Positions 33,625 to 42,280 of a stretch of DNA of 64,000 nucleotides are shown piece by piece. Each line of letters opens with the position of its first letter. The stretch's first letter is position 1. Both the position numbers and the translations under genes were made by a program. The stretch is from the NCBI RefSeq assembly GCF_014635905.1, contig NZ_BMDS01000007.1, forward strand, positions 1 to 64,000. Reading direction: 5' to 3'. The notes under the pieces were generated by a model that made no database searches, had not been told where the DNA came from, and was given only the letters and a program-made list of their open reading frames with translations. The stretch comes from Limosilactobacillus caviae (GTDB lineage Bacteria; Bacillota; Bacilli; Lactobacillales; Lactobacillaceae).

Positions 33625-34161
33625 ATGAAACGTGGATTTAAAATTGTTTCGAGTAAAAAGGACCAAGAAATACATTTGCCCCAGCGTCAAACAACCCGGG
33701 CAGCAGGATATGACTTTGAAGCATCAGAAGATTTTGTCCTCCCATCAATCTGGAAGGGTAATTTCTTAAAGGCTCTCTGGCAAGTTCATCAACAAAAAAA
33801 GCTAACTGATGAAGAGTTTAAATCTGCTGATTCCTGTTTGAAGCCTTACTTAGTACCAACAGGAATTAAGGCATATATGCAGCCTGATGAATTTCTCTTA
33901 TTGGCTAATCGGTCAAGCGGTCCATTTAAACGGCGCTTAATTTTACCAAATGGGATTGGGATCGTGGACGCGGATTATTATGATAACGACAGTAATGAAG
34001 GAGAAATTTTCTTTCAACTCATTAACTATGGATTACGGGATTATCATATAAAAAAGGGTGAACGAATCGGTCAAGGGATTTTTATGCCTTATTTAATTGC
34101 AGACGGCGAAGAACAGCCAACAGCTAAACGAACTGGAGGCTTTGGTTCAACAAAAGAATAA
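33625..34161 (+). CDS. dut: dUTP diphosphatase-like protein
   Basis: A 178-residue trimeric-type dUTPase fold that hydrolyses dUTP to dUMP, keeping uracil out of DNA. Motif 1 is TRAAGYDFEASED near residue 24, motif 2 ANRSSGPFKRRLIL near 95, motif 3 PNGIGIVDADYYDNDSNEGE near 110, and a C-terminal RTGGFGSTKE is the flexible motif 5 arm. It carries an insertion of about 40 residues between motifs 1 and 2 (SIWKGNFLKALWQVHQQKK), the lactobacillar variant. The start is ATG 33625 with GAGGTGA. radA follows after 23 bp. Confidence 0.9.
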   Translation: MKRGFKIVSSKKDQEIHLPQRQTTRAAGYDFEASEDFVLPSIWKGNFLKALWQVHQQKKLTDEEFKSADSCLKPYLVPTGIKAYMQPDEFLLLANRSSGPFKRRLILPNGIGIVDADYYDNDSNEGEIFFQLINYGLRDYHIKKGERIGQGIFMPYLIADGEEQPTAKRTGGFGSTKE

Positions 34162-34184
34162 TAACTTAGAGAGGGATTGAAGCG

Positions 34185-35561
34185 ATGGCAAAAGTACGTA
34201 CACAATATGTTTGTCAAAATTGTGGTTATAACTCGCCACGATACTTAGGGCGGTGTCCAAACTGTGGTGAGTGGAATACTTTGGTGGAGGAACAGGTTGA
34301 AAACAATACTTCATCAACAGTGAAAAAAGCAACGACAACATTAACCGGACTAGTTGCTAAGCCGCAAAAGATTAATGAAATCGATAGTAAGGAGACTCCC
34401 CGGGTTAAAACCAAACTAAATGAATTAAATCGCGTTTTAGGGGGCGGAATTGTCCCTGGATCATTAATTTTGATCGGTGGTGACCCTGGAATTGGAAAGT
34501 CGACGCTCCTTTTACAAGTTTCAGGTCAATTAAGCGATGAGCATCATCGGGTCCTTTATGTCTCTGGTGAGGAAAGCGGGTCGCAGATTAAAATGCGCGC
34601 TGAACGCTTGAAAGTAGCCGGGGATGATTTTTATGTATATCCTGAGACTAATATGGATAGTATTCGTGATACAATTCGGGAACTAAAGCCGGAATATGTT
34701 GTAATTGATTCTGTGCAAACGATGCAAGCAACCGATGTCAGTTCAGCGATTGGTAGTGTTTCACAGATTCGGGAAGTGACTGCCCAGTTAATGCAGATTG
34801 CAAAGAGTAATAATATTACGATTTTTGTTGTTGGTCATGTGACAAAGGGTGGCGCGTTAGCAGGACCTAAGATTTTAGAGCACATGGTTGATACGGTATT
34901 GTACTTTGAAGGGGATCTCCATCACACTTATCGTATTTTGCGGTCAGTAAAAAACCGTTTTGGTTCAACTAATGAACTGGGAATTTTTGAGATGCATACG
35001 AATGGATTGACAGAAGTAAAAAATCCATCGGAAATCTTTTTGGAAGAGCGATTACACGATGCCACCGGTTCGGCTGTGGTTGTTTCATTAGAAGGAACCC
35101 GGCCAATTTTGGTTGAAATTCAAGCATTGGTGACACCGACTGTTTATGGAAATGCACAGCGAACCGCTACCGGTCTAAGTCGAAATCGAGTATCATTAAT
35201 AATGGCGGTATTAGAGAAACGGGCTAACCTAATGCTTCAAAATCAGGATGCATATTTAAAAGCAGCTGGTGGCGTTAAGCTAGATGAGCCAGCGATTGAT
35301 TTAGCGCTTGCTGTAAGTATTGCTTCAAGCTACCGAGATAAAGGTACTCAACCAACTGATGCTTTTGTTGGCGAGGTCGGCTTAACTGGTGAGATTAGAC
35401 GGGTAAACCGTATTGAACAGCGGGTTGCCGAAGCAGAGAAGCTTGGCTTTAAGCGAATCTTCATTCCCAAAAACAATTTAAAGGGCTGGAAACCAATGAC
35501 TGATATTCAAGTGATCGGTGTTTCAACCCTTAAAGAAGCCTTGTATTTAGCGTTAGGTTAA
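34185..35561 (+). CDS. radA: DNA repair protein RadA
   Basis: A 458-residue RecA-like helicase/branch-migration factor for homologous recombination. It has an N-terminal C4 zinc finger ([21 protein letters not shown]), the Walker [11 protein letters not shown] near residue 100, the RadA-specific KNRFGS motif near residue 253 and a C-terminal Lon-protease-like domain ([20 protein letters not shown] near 393). Lies between dut and yacL, a conserved Firmicutes arrangement. Confidence 0.96.
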   Translation: MAKVRTQYVCQNCGYNSPRYLGRCPNCGEWNTLVEEQVENNTSSTVKKATTTLTGLVAKPQKINEIDSKETPRVKTKLNELNRVLGGGIVPGSLILIGGDPGIGKSTLLLQVSGQLSDEHHRVLYVSGEESGSQIKMRAERLKVAGDDFYVYPETNMDSIRDTIRELKPEYVVIDSVQTMQATDVSSAIGSVSQIREVTAQLMQIAKSNNITIFVVGHVTKGGALAGPKILEHMVDTVLYFEGDLHHTYRILRSVKNRFGSTNELGIFEMHTNGLTEVKNPSEIFLEERLHDATGSAVVVSLEGTRPILVEIQALVTPTVYGNAQRTATGLSRNRVSLIMAVLEKRANLMLQNQDAYLKAAGGVKLDEPAIDLALAVSIASSYRDKGTQPTDAFVGEVGLTGEIRRVNRIEQRVAEAEKLGFKRIFIPKNNLKGWKPMTDIQVIGVSTLKEALYLALG

Positions 35562-35588
35562 AAATAATTGAATGAAAGGATGGAACAA

Positions 35589-36746
35589 ATGCGGCGTAGA
35601 ATAATTACTCTCATTTATATTCTAGTTGGCGCGGCAGTGGGATTTTATTATTTACCATTATTATGGGGGATTTTGAATATTAACCTTAATCCGGCATTAT
35701 TGGTATTTATCGATATTATTATTGGTGCACTTATTTTTTGGCTTTTATCAGTCCCCCTAGTCAGTGTCACGGAAAAAATGATTCAACGAATTGAAAAGGA
35801 GCTGACAAAGCGTAGTCCGGTTTACCTTTTCTTCGGGACCTTATTGACGATTGTTGGTTTAATATTAGCCGTTCTTATTTCGATTCCATTGTGGCGAACG
35901 AGGATTCCGGTAATTAATAATATTTTACCGATCCTTTTGATGATTACTTTTAGTTACTTTGGTTTTCGGATCGGCACGACTCGTTTAGATGATTGGCGAA
36001 AGGCATTTACCCATACTAAAAATAGTAAGAATGATGGTAATAGCGTAATCAAACGGCAAGATGCCAATTATCACCACTATAAGATTTTAGATACAAATAT
36101 CCTAATTGATGGGCGTATTTATGATTTAGTTAAAACTGGTTTTTTAGAAGGGACATTGCTTGTTCCTAACTTTGTATTGTATGAGCTACAATACATAGCG
36201 GATTCGGGTGAAAGCATTAAACGGGTTCGTGGACGTCGCGGTCTTGATATTTTGAATAAGCTGCGAAATGAGAATATTGTCCCGATTGAGATGTACGATG
36301 GCGACTTTGAAGATATCCCTGAAGTTGATAGTAAATTAATTGCCCTGGCAAAAAAGGTCGACGGGGTCATAGTAACGAATGATTATAATCTTAATAAAGT
36401 AATTCAATTTCAAAATGTGCAAGTATTAAATATTAATAACTTGGCAAAATCACTACGACCACGGGTAATTCCGGGAGAGACGATGACGGTAGTTGTTGTT
36501 AAGAAAGGGACGGAACGACAACAAGGAGTCGCTTATCTTGATGATGGAACAATGGTGGTTGTTGAAGATGGTCGCTACTTCATGGATAAACAAATTGAAG
36601 TTGAGGTGACGAGTGCCCTTCAAACTGATGCTGGTCGAATGATTTTTGCGCGGCCGCTACACTCCCAACGAGGAATTGATGAACATACGGACACGGAACA
36701 TCGAGATAACCATAGTAAAAAAGACAATAAAGATAAGAATAAATAG
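35589..36746 (+). CDS. PIN/TRAM-domain membrane protein (YacL)
   Basis: A 385-residue protein with four N-terminal membrane segments (about residues 1-125), a cytoplasmic PIN-like nuclease domain (DTNILIDGRIYDLVKTGFL near 165 and VIVTNDYNLNKVIQF near 260, with acidic residues) and a TRAM RNA-binding domain (GETMTVVVVKKGTERQQGVA near 300). The tail is hydrophilic, rich in His, Asp and Lys. The start is ATG 35589, eight bases after AAAGGA; TTG 35568 and ATG 35580 are less likely. The function of YacL is not established. In many Firmicutes gltX follows; here a 476-bp gap and cysS follow. Confidence 0.87.
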   Translation: MRRRIITLIYILVGAAVGFYYLPLLWGILNINLNPALLVFIDIIIGALIFWLLSVPLVSVTEKMIQRIEKELTKRSPVYLFFGTLLTIVGLILAVLISIPLWRTRIPVINNILPILLMITFSYFGFRIGTTRLDDWRKAFTHTKNSKNDGNSVIKRQDANYHHYKILDTNILIDGRIYDLVKTGFLEGTLLVPNFVLYELQYIADSGESIKRVRGRRGLDILNKLRNENIVPIEMYDGDFEDIPEVDSKLIALAKKVDGVIVTNDYNLNKVIQFQNVQVLNINNLAKSLRPRVIPGETMTVVVVKKGTERQQGVAYLDDGTMVVVEDGRYFMDKQIEVEVTSALQTDAGRMIFARPLHSQRGIDEHTDTEHRDNHSKKDNKDKNK

Positions 36747-36816
36747 TTGAGAGAGGGTAGGACTAGCTGGTCTAGTTTGCCGCCTTTTCTTCATTGATTA
36801 GCTTTAAAATGAAATG

Positions 36817-36842
36817 AGGCTGGGTTGATTCCCAGCCTTTTA
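36817..36842 (+). terminator. Terminator after yacL
   Basis: AGGCTGGG and CCCAGCCT form a perfect stem around TTGATT, followed by TTT. Confidence 0.88.
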
Positions 36843-36895
36843 GTATTTACAGATATTTTTTGTTAAGGGGATTATTTCTCACTCTTGGCTATTTT

Positions 36896-37060
36896 AAACA
36901 AAAAAGAAGCAGCCGGGAAAAGCTGCTTCTTAGGGAGTATTACGATAATCTTGGGGGAGATTTCGTAAAAAAAGAAAATATTTTTTTCGGTTACTATTGG
37001 GAGGAGTAATTGAAAAATAATAGGTTTCATTGATGTAGTAAAGTTTATCTTTACTACGAT
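36896..37060 (-). ncRNA. Candidate small RNA with C-rich anti-SD-like stretches
   Basis: On the minus strand a strong intrinsic terminator (AAGAAGCAGC/GCTGCTTCTT, loop TTTTCCCG, then TTTTTTGTTT) has no protein gene ahead of it for several kb. The preceding 150 nt carry three C-rich stretches, ACTCCTCCC, TCTCCCCC and ACTCCCT, complementary to Shine-Dalgarno sequences, plus CCC in the terminator loop. This layout resembles the RsaE/RoxS and csRNA types of Firmicutes. A hairpin at 37035-37057 may form the 5' part. The start is unknown: TATATA-like -10 candidates lie near 37060-37067. Confidence 0.45.
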
Positions 37061-37141
37061 ATATATACTACCAATAGAATGTGAAGAAAGTATGACCAAA
37101 AGTTAAAATAATTCTTGGAAACAAATAAATACTATCCGAAA

Positions 37142-37170
37142 TGCTATTCTAATACGGAATGTGGTAAGAT
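37142..37170 (+). promoter_or_regulatory. Probable cysS promoter
   Basis: TAAGAT (37165-37170) preceded by TGG forms an extended -10, with a weak TGCTAT -35-like hexamer at 37142-37147 and a 17-bp spacer. It lies 52 bp before the cysS start. Confidence 0.4.
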
Positions 37171-37222
37171 TAACTGTACAATTTAATTTTAAATAATTAC
37201 TGATTTTAAGGAGCGGATAGAC

Positions 37223-38635
37223 ATGCTAACAATTTATAATACGTTAACAAGAAAAAAAGAAGAATTCAAGCCACTGCATCCAGGCGTTGTTAACATGTAT
37301 GTCTGTGGCCCGACAGTTTATAATTATATTCACATTGGAAATGCGCGCAGTGCGATTGCATTTGATACCGTTCGTCGTTACCTTGAGTTTAAGGGCTACA
37401 AGGTAAATTATGTTTCAAACTTTACTGACGTTGATGATAAGATGATCAAAGCAGCGGCAGCACAAGGGATTACGGTTCCCCAGTTAGCGGAAAAATATAT
37501 AAACGCTTTTATGGAAGATACTGAAGCAATTAATATCGAACCCGCTACCCTTCATCCGCGGGCAACAGAAAATATAAACGAGATTATTAAGTTTATCCGT
37601 GGCTTAGTAGATAAGGGATATGCTTATGCTAAGGATGGGGATGTTTATTATCGTGCTCGTAAATTTAAGGATTATGGTCAGCTCTCTGGACAATCGCTTG
37701 ATGACCTTGAAGTAGGAGCAAGTGAACATGTTAGTGCAGATGAGGTGAATAAAAAGGAAGATCCATTAGATTTTGCATTATGGAAGGCCGCTAAGCCAGG
37801 GGAGATTAATTGGGACTCACCATGGGGAAAGGGACGACCGGGTTGGCATATTGAATGTTCTGTAATGTCAACAAAGTATCTCGGCAAGACAATCGATATT
37901 CACGCCGGCGGACAAGATCTTGAGTTCCCCCATCATGAAAATGAAATAGCGCAAAGCGAGGCGGAAAATGGTCAAAAGTTCGTTCGTTATTGGATGCATA
38001 ATGGCTTTGTAACGATTGGTAAAGACAATGAAAAGATGAGTAAGTCTCTTCATAACTTTATTACCGTTCACGATATCATTAAGGAAGTTGATCCACAGGT
38101 ATTGCGTTTCTTCATGGCAACAACGCAGTATCGTCGTCCTATCCAATATAGTCAGGCAAATTTAACTGATGCCCAAAATAATCTTGATCATATTCAAACA
38201 GCTTTTGATAATTTAACTTATCGTGAGCAGGATGCAGGTAATGATGAAGATCAAAACGTTGAAGACCAGCTTAAGACATTCAGGACGCAGTTTATTACGG
38301 CCATGGATGATGATATTAATGTGCAAAACGGGATCGCCACAGTTTATGAATTAGTCAAGTACGCGAATGTTTACGCCCAGCAAAAACAGGTTAGTTTAAC
38401 TGCAATTAAGGCAATTAAAGATGAACTCGCTGAATTAATGAGCATTTTTGGCGTTAAATTGGTAGCAAGCGACAATAAGATTGATGATGAAAAGATAAAA
38501 CAGCTTATTGAGGAACGGAATCTAGCACGAAAAAGCAAAGACTTTGCGCGTAGTGATCAAATTCGTGATGATCTTAAAAAACAAGGAATTATTCTTGAGG
38601 ATACTCCGCAAGGCACACGTTACAAAAAGGAATAG
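37223..38635 (+). CDS. cysS: Cysteinyl-tRNA synthetase
   Basis: Charges tRNA-Cys with cysteine. The 470 residues match the family. The class I motifs are [13 protein letters not shown] near residue 34 and [10 protein letters not shown] near residue 268; zinc ligands are Cys28 (YVCGPTVYN), a Cys near 213 (HIECSVMS) and the HxxE-region [15 protein letters not shown]. The ribosome site is TTAAGGAG. It heads the cysS-mrnC-rlmB-rpmG-secE-nusG block. Its product determines the tRNA-Cys charging that the leader at 26702 would sense. Confidence 0.97.
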   Translation: MLTIYNTLTRKKEEFKPLHPGVVNMYVCGPTVYNYIHIGNARSAIAFDTVRRYLEFKGYKVNYVSNFTDVDDKMIKAAAAQGITVPQLAEKYINAFMEDTEAINIEPATLHPRATENINEIIKFIRGLVDKGYAYAKDGDVYYRARKFKDYGQLSGQSLDDLEVGASEHVSADEVNKKEDPLDFALWKAAKPGEINWDSPWGKGRPGWHIECSVMSTKYLGKTIDIHAGGQDLEFPHHENEIAQSEAENGQKFVRYWMHNGFVTIGKDNEKMSKSLHNFITVHDIIKEVDPQVLRFFMATTQYRRPIQYSQANLTDAQNNLDHIQTAFDNLTYREQDAGNDEDQNVEDQLKTFRTQFITAMDDDINVQNGIATVYELVKYANVYAQQKQVSLTAIKAIKDELAELMSIFGVKLVASDNKIDDEKIKQLIEERNLARKSKDFARSDQIRDDLKKQGIILEDTPQGTRYKKE

Positions 38636-38646
38636 AAAGGAATTTT

Positions 38647-39060
38647 ATGGTACAAGCAGATTATCGGCAATTGAATGGAATTGCTCTTGCTTATTTAGGA
38701 GATGCTGCTTATGAGGTTTACATCCGCCAGCACTTGCTAACTAAAGGAATTAGTAAACCGACTAAGCTGCAGCATATTGCTACTCATTATGTTTCAGCTA
38801 AGGCGCAGGCAGCCCTTATTGATTTGATGAAAGAAGAGGACTTGCTGACAGATGATGAATGGGCGTATTTCAAGCGCGGCCGTAATGCCAACAGTCATAC
38901 GCACGCTAAAAATACGTCTGTGATGACTTATCGTATTTCTACAGGCTTTGAGGCAGTAATGGGTTACCTTCAATTAGCAGGAAAACAAGAACGGTTAGCC
39001 GAATTGGCGCAATGGTGTATTGAACAAGTAGAGGCAGGACGAACAGCACATGAAAAATGA
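38647..39060 (+). CDS. mrnC: Mini-ribonuclease III
   Basis: A 137-residue RNase III catalytic domain without a dsRNA-binding domain, which matures 23S rRNA ends. [19 protein letters not shown] near residue 12 carries the RNase III signature, and a second acidic cluster lies near [17 protein letters not shown]. It starts 11 bp after cysS and overlaps rlmB by 11 bp, as in other Firmicutes. Confidence 0.94.
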   Translation: MVQADYRQLNGIALAYLGDAAYEVYIRQHLLTKGISKPTKLQHIATHYVSAKAQAALIDLMKEEDLLTDDEWAYFKRGRNANSHTHAKNTSVMTYRISTGFEAVMGYLQLAGKQERLAELAQWCIEQVEAGRTAHEK

Positions 39061-39799
39061 AAATACAGATTTTATCATCGGCCGGCACCCGGCTGTAATG
39101 GCATTAAAATCTGACCAAGAAATTAATAAAGTTTTTATTCAATCAGGCTTAAAAGCTGATGCTATCTCACAAATTATTAAATTAGCTAAAGAACGGCGGT
39201 TAGTAGTATCAAACGTTCCCAAAAACAAGCTGGATTTGATGACTGACCATCAAAATCATCAGGGGGTCGTACTAGCGGTAGCTGCCTATCAATATGCAAC
39301 AATTGACGACCTGTTTGACAATGCAGCAAGCCGTAGCGAAGATCCGTTTTTCTTAATTCTCGATGAGCTGGAGGATCCGCATAATCTTGGCTCAATAATG
39401 CGGACAGCTGATGCGGCTGGTGTTCATGGAATTATTATTCCGCGGCGTCGGGCAGTTGGATTAACCTCAGTTGTTGCTAAAACTTCAACTGGGGCAATTG
39501 AACATGTTCCGGTTGCACGGGTAACTAACTTGGTGCAAACAGCTAAGGAACTGCAAGAACGCGGTGTTTGGCTATTTGGAACAGACATGAAAGGAAAAGA
39601 CTACCGTACTTGGGATGCGCATGGTGCGGTTGCCTTGGTAATTGGGAATGAAGGGAAGGGGATTTCTTCCTTATTAAAGAAAACTTGTGATGAGATGTTA
39701 ACCATTCCAATGATTGGTCACGTTCAAAGTCTAAATGCAAGTGTTGCCGCAAGTTTATTGATTTACCAAGGCTTTAATTCACGTCATCCATTAAAATAG
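39050..39799 (+). CDS. rlmB: 23S rRNA 2'-O-methyltransferase (RlmB/TrmH family)
   Basis: A 249-residue SPOUT methyltransferase that modifies G2251 of 23S rRNA in E. coli; the Firmicutes orthologue is YacO. The N-terminal substrate-binding domain starts [15 protein letters not shown]. The knot motifs are [21 protein letters not shown] near residue 105, [20 protein letters not shown] near 196 and [19 protein letters not shown] near 220. The exact target is inferred from the family. Its start lies within the end of mrnC. Confidence 0.93.
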   Translation: MKNENTDFIIGRHPAVMALKSDQEINKVFIQSGLKADAISQIIKLAKERRLVVSNVPKNKLDLMTDHQNHQGVVLAVAAYQYATIDDLFDNAASRSEDPFFLILDELEDPHNLGSIMRTADAAGVHGIIIPRRRAVGLTSVVAKTSTGAIEHVPVARVTNLVQTAKELQERGVWLFGTDMKGKDYRTWDAHGAVALVIGNEGKGISSLLKKTCDEMLTIPMIGHVQSLNASVAASLLIYQGFNSRHPLK

Positions 39800-39863
39800 T
39801 TTGTATTTTATTGCTTTTAAATGGCGGTTCGTGCTAATCTAGGTATTGTGCGGAGGTGGTAGT

Positions 39864-40013
39864 ATGTCCCAGAAAAAAGTTGCATTGGAATGTACAAAGT
39901 GCGGTGCGCGTAATTATACGATTACCGCTAACCCTCAACGACAAGAACGATTAGAATTACGCAAATTTTGTAAACATTGCGGTGAGTACACTATTCATCG
40001 CGAAAGCAAATAG
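39864..40013 (+). CDS. rpmG: Ribosomal protein L33
   Basis: A 49-residue L33 of the zinc-binding type: [10 protein letters not shown] near residue 10 and FCKHCGEYT near residue 36 provide two CxxC pairs. The [17 protein letters not shown] core is typical. The start is ATG 39864 behind GGAGG. It ends 11 bp before secE. Zinc-containing L33 is the form used under zinc-replete conditions in many Firmicutes. Confidence 0.95.
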   Translation: MSQKKVALECTKCGARNYTITANPQRQERLELRKFCKHCGEYTIHRESK

Positions 40014-40024
40014 TGGAGGAAAAT

Positions 40025-40201
40025 ATGCACTTAATTCGATTTATTAAGAGTGTTAACCACGAAATGAAGCTAGTTGTATGGCCAACAGCAAAAGAAAATC
40101 GTCGCGACACGACCATTGTTGTATCATTGACACTGTTCTTCGTACTATTCTTTGCTCTGTTTGATTGGTTAATTCAGTTAATGATGAAACTCTTTGTTTA
40201 A
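40025..40201 (+). CDS. secE: Preprotein translocase subunit SecE
   Basis: A 58-residue single-membrane-span SecE of the short Gram-positive type. The amphipathic EMKLVVWPTAKENRRDT precedes a helix VVSLTLFFVLFFALFDWLI. It stabilises SecY in the translocon. I start at ATG 40025 with GGAGGA upstream. Gene order rpmG-secE-nusG is conserved. Confidence 0.95.
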   Translation: MHLIRFIKSVNHEMKLVVWPTAKENRRDTTIVVSLTLFFVLFFALFDWLIQLMMKLFV

Positions 40202-40227
40202 CATTAGTAGTCAAATAGAAATTAGTT

Positions 40228-40275
40228 TGTTATACTAAGTCATAAGGAACTTCGTAGCTATTACGGAGTTTTTTA
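40228..40275 (+). promoter_or_regulatory. nusG leader: extended -10 followed at once by a terminator hairpin
   Basis: TG-T-TATACT (40228-40236) is an extended -10; transcription would start near 40243. AACTTCGTA (40248-40256) pairs with TACGGAGTT (40262-40270) around GCTAT, then T residues. The hairpin lies between secE and nusG, so it either ends the rpmG-secE transcript or controls nusG by early termination. Confidence 0.5.
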
Positions 40276-40320
40276 TTTTACTGAAATAATTGATTTTACA
40301 TTATGATAGGAGGATTCATC

Positions 40321-40863
40321 GTGGAATCACATGAAAAACGTTGGTATGTGCTTCATACCTACTCTGGTTACGAAAACCGGGTGAAGAGTAACTTGGAATC
40401 ACGTGCTCAATCAATGGGAATGCAGGATTACATTTTTCGAGTAGTTGTTCCTGAAGAAGAGGTTCGTCAAGTTAAGGACGGTCAAGCAAAAGAAACAGTT
40501 GAAAAGACGTTTCCTGGCTATGTTTTAGTTGAAATGGTAATGACTGACCAAGCTTGGTATATTGCTCGTAATACACCTGGGGTAACTGGTTTCTTAGGAT
40601 CTCACGGTGGTGGATCAAAGCCGACTCCATTGCTTCCTGAAGAAGTTGACCGGATTATGCAACGGATGGGAACTGAAACAACTGTTAGTGATATTGACGT
40701 TAAGGAAGGCGATACGGTTAAAGTTATTGCCGGTTCTTTTGCTAATATGACCGCAAAGGTTGTCGAAGTTGATCATGAAAAGCAAAAGATTAAGGCAACA
40801 GTTGAGATGTTTGGTCGGGAAACTGCGGCTGAGCTTGGCTTTGACCAAATCGATACATTTTAG
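40321..40863 (+). CDS. nusG: Transcription elongation/antitermination factor NusG
   Basis: A 180-residue NusG. The NGN domain begins KRWYVLHTYSGYENRVKSNL, with FPGYVLVEMVMTDQAWYIAR near residue 65, and the C-terminal KOW domain is DTVKVIAGSFANMTAKVVEV near residue 130. It links RNA polymerase to Rho or ribosomes and modulates pausing. The GTG start at 40321 has TAGGAGG seven bases upstream; the frame extends to an ATG at 40303 that overlaps that site. Confidence 0.96.
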   Translation: MESHEKRWYVLHTYSGYENRVKSNLESRAQSMGMQDYIFRVVVPEEEVRQVKDGQAKETVEKTFPGYVLVEMVMTDQAWYIARNTPGVTGFLGSHGGGSKPTPLLPEEVDRIMQRMGTETTVSDIDVKEGDTVKVIAGSFANMTAKVVEVDHEKQKIKATVEMFGRETAAELGFDQIDTF

Positions 40864-40882
40864 TTGATTTTTAAGAAAATTA

Positions 40883-40911
40883 TTGAAAAGCATAAAAAAA
40901 TGTGGTATGTT
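40883..40911 (+). promoter_or_regulatory. rplKA promoter
   Basis: TTGAAA (40883-40888), 17 bp, and TATGTT (40906-40911) with TGG before it. A transcript would begin near 40918 at the AGTATG/CATACT hairpin. Confidence 0.55.
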
Positions 40912-40935
40912 TCTCTAGTATGCTATTAACATACT

Positions 40936-40972
40936 GTGGGAGAGGTAAAACTTACTGCCTCATCATGACCAC
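40936..40972 (+). promoter_or_regulatory. rplK leader element, GTGGGAG...ACCAC type
   Basis: GTGGGAGAGGTAA ... GCCTCATCATGACCAC can fold with GTGG/CCAC outside and GAGG/CCTC inside. A related element lies before rplA at 41466-41492. It may be a ribosomal-protein binding site, for example for L1; not verified. Confidence 0.45.
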
Positions 40973-40998
40973 AACACGGACTAAGGAGGTTTTGTCTC

Positions 40999-41424
40999 GT
41001 GGCAAAGAAAGTAGCTAACGTTGTCAAGTTGCAAATTCCTGCCGGTGCAGCTACACCAGCTCCACCAGTAGGTCCTGCACTTGGACAAGCAGGTATTAAC
41101 ATTATGGGCTTCACTAAGGAATTCAACGCACGGACTGCAGACCAAAAGGGTATGTTGATCCCAGTTGTAATTACTGTATATGAGGACCGTTCATTCGACT
41201 TCATTACTAAGACGCCACCTGCTGCTGTCTTACTAAAGAAGGCCGCTGGTGTTGAACATGGTTCCGGTGAACCTAACACAAACAAGGTTGCTTCAGTAAC
41301 GAAGGACCAAGTTAAGGAAATCGCTGAAACTAAGATGCAAGATCTAAACGCAGCTGACGTAGAAGCAGCTATGCGCATGATTGAAGGTACTGCTCGTAGT
41401 ATGGGCTTCACTGTTGAAGGCTAA
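40999..41424 (+). CDS. rplK: Ribosomal protein L11
   Basis: A 141-residue L11 that binds the GTPase-associated region of 23S r[23 protein letters not shown] near the N-terminus and the C-terminal [20 protein letters not shown] are characteristic. It begins with GTG 40999 after AAGGAGG. It is first in the rplK-rplA pair. Confidence 0.98.
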   Translation: MAKKVANVVKLQIPAGAATPAPPVGPALGQAGINIMGFTKEFNARTADQKGMLIPVVITVYEDRSFDFITKTPPAAVLLKKAAGVEHGSGEPNTNKVASVTKDQVKEIAETKMQDLNAADVEAAMRMIEGTARSMGFTVEG

Positions 41425-41436
41425 TTACTAGCAGTC

Positions 41437-41492
41437 GGGATGCCTCATGAAAATGATGCACCCACGTGGGAGGTATAACTCCGCTAGACCAC
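41437..41492 (+). promoter_or_regulatory. rplA leader element between rplK and rplA
   Basis: GATGCCTCATGAAAATGATG is followed by CCCACGTGGG and the element GTGGGAGG...CTAGACCAC (41466-41492). The last part repeats the GTGGGAG/ACCAC frame seen before rplK. Its place within the operon suggests feedback control of L1 synthesis. Confidence 0.45.
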
Positions 41493-41515
41493 ATTTGCAA
41501 GGAGGAAAACACAAG

Positions 41516-42208
41516 ATGGCTAAAAAACGTGGTAAGAAGTACCAAGACGCGCTCAAGAAAGTTGACAGCAAGAAAGAATACGCTGTTAAAGACGCTGTCC
41601 AATTAGTAAAAGATATTGCCTATGCTAACTTTGATTCTACTATCGAAGTAGCATTTAACTTAAACGTTGACACAAAGCAAGCTGATCAACAATTACGTGG
41701 TGCCGTTGTTTTACCAAACGGTACTGGTAAGGATCAAACAGTTATTGTATTCGCTAATGGTGAAAATGCTAAGGCTGCACAAGAAGCTGGTGCTGACTTT
41801 GTTGGTGACGATGACTTAGTAGAAAAGATTCAAGACGGTTGGCTTGATTTTGATGTTGCAATCGCAACACCAGATATGATGCCTAAAGTAGGTCGTTTAG
41901 GACGTGTCCTTGGACCTAAGGGCTTAATGCCAAACCCTAAGACTGGTACTGTTACAATGGATGTTGCTAAGGCTGTTAATGACGCCAAGGCTGGTCAAGT
42001 AACTTACCGGACTGACCGTGATGGTAACGTTGCTGTACCATTCGGTAAGGTTTCATTTGATACTGACAAGTTAGTTGAAAACTTGGCTACTTTAGAAGAT
42101 ATCGTGGCTAAGGCTCGTCCAGCTTCAGTACGTGGAACTTACATCAAGCACGCTTCCATTTCTTCAACATTTGGACCAAGTGTTACGCTTGATTTAACTA
42201 CATTTTAA
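41516..42208 (+). CDS. rplA: Ribosomal protein L1
   Basis: A 230-residue L1, the protein of the mobile L1 stalk that guides E-site tRNA release. [20 protein letters not shown] near residue 122 is the family signature. The start is ATG 41516 with AAGGAGG; the frame continues upstream through the leader without significance. In many bacteria L1 binds its own mRNA. Confidence 0.98.
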   Translation: MAKKRGKKYQDALKKVDSKKEYAVKDAVQLVKDIAYANFDSTIEVAFNLNVDTKQADQQLRGAVVLPNGTGKDQTVIVFANGENAKAAQEAGADFVGDDDLVEKIQDGWLDFDVAIATPDMMPKVGRLGRVLGPKGLMPNPKTGTVTMDVAKAVNDAKAGQVTYRTDRDGNVAVPFGKVSFDTDKLVENLATLEDIVAKARPASVRGTYIKHASISSTFGPSVTLDLTTF

Positions 42209-42223
42209 TTTGAAATAATTAAA

Positions 42224-42265
42224 TAAAAAAAGACTTCGGGGAATATTTTCTCGAAGTCTTTTTTT
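42224..42265 (+). terminator. Terminator after rplA
   Basis: AAAAAAAGACTTCG pairs with CGAAGTCTTTTTTT. It ends only 16 bases before the ATG of the DUF2207 gene. Confidence 0.9.
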
Positions 42266-42280
42266 GTGAGGAGAAATATA

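Larger units (their letters stand above)
36747..37222. other. 476-bp intergenic region between yacL and cysS
   Basis: No convincing protein gene. It holds the yacL terminator (36817-36842), a minus-strand terminator (36904-36931), a candidate minus-strand RNA with C-rich motifs, a hairpin GTAGTAAAG/CTTTACTAC (37035-37057), and an extended -10 for cysS. I looked for the T-box sequence AGGGTGGNACCGCG and did not find it. Confidence 0.6.

Noticed and set aside
36872-37099. 75-codon minus-strand open frame in the yacL-cysS gap
   Set aside because: The protein is low-complexity, Ile/Phe/Lys-rich and has no ribosome site. The region is better explained by RNA structure and a terminator inside the frame.
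37000-37222. T-box or other riboswitch before cysS
   Set aside because: No AGGGTGGNACCGCG motif or matching terminator on the plus strand; the only strong terminator there faces the minus strand.
40926-41411. Minus-strand open frame of 161 codons opposite rplK
   Set aside because: Shadow of the biased rplK coding sequence; no family resemblance and no ribosome site.
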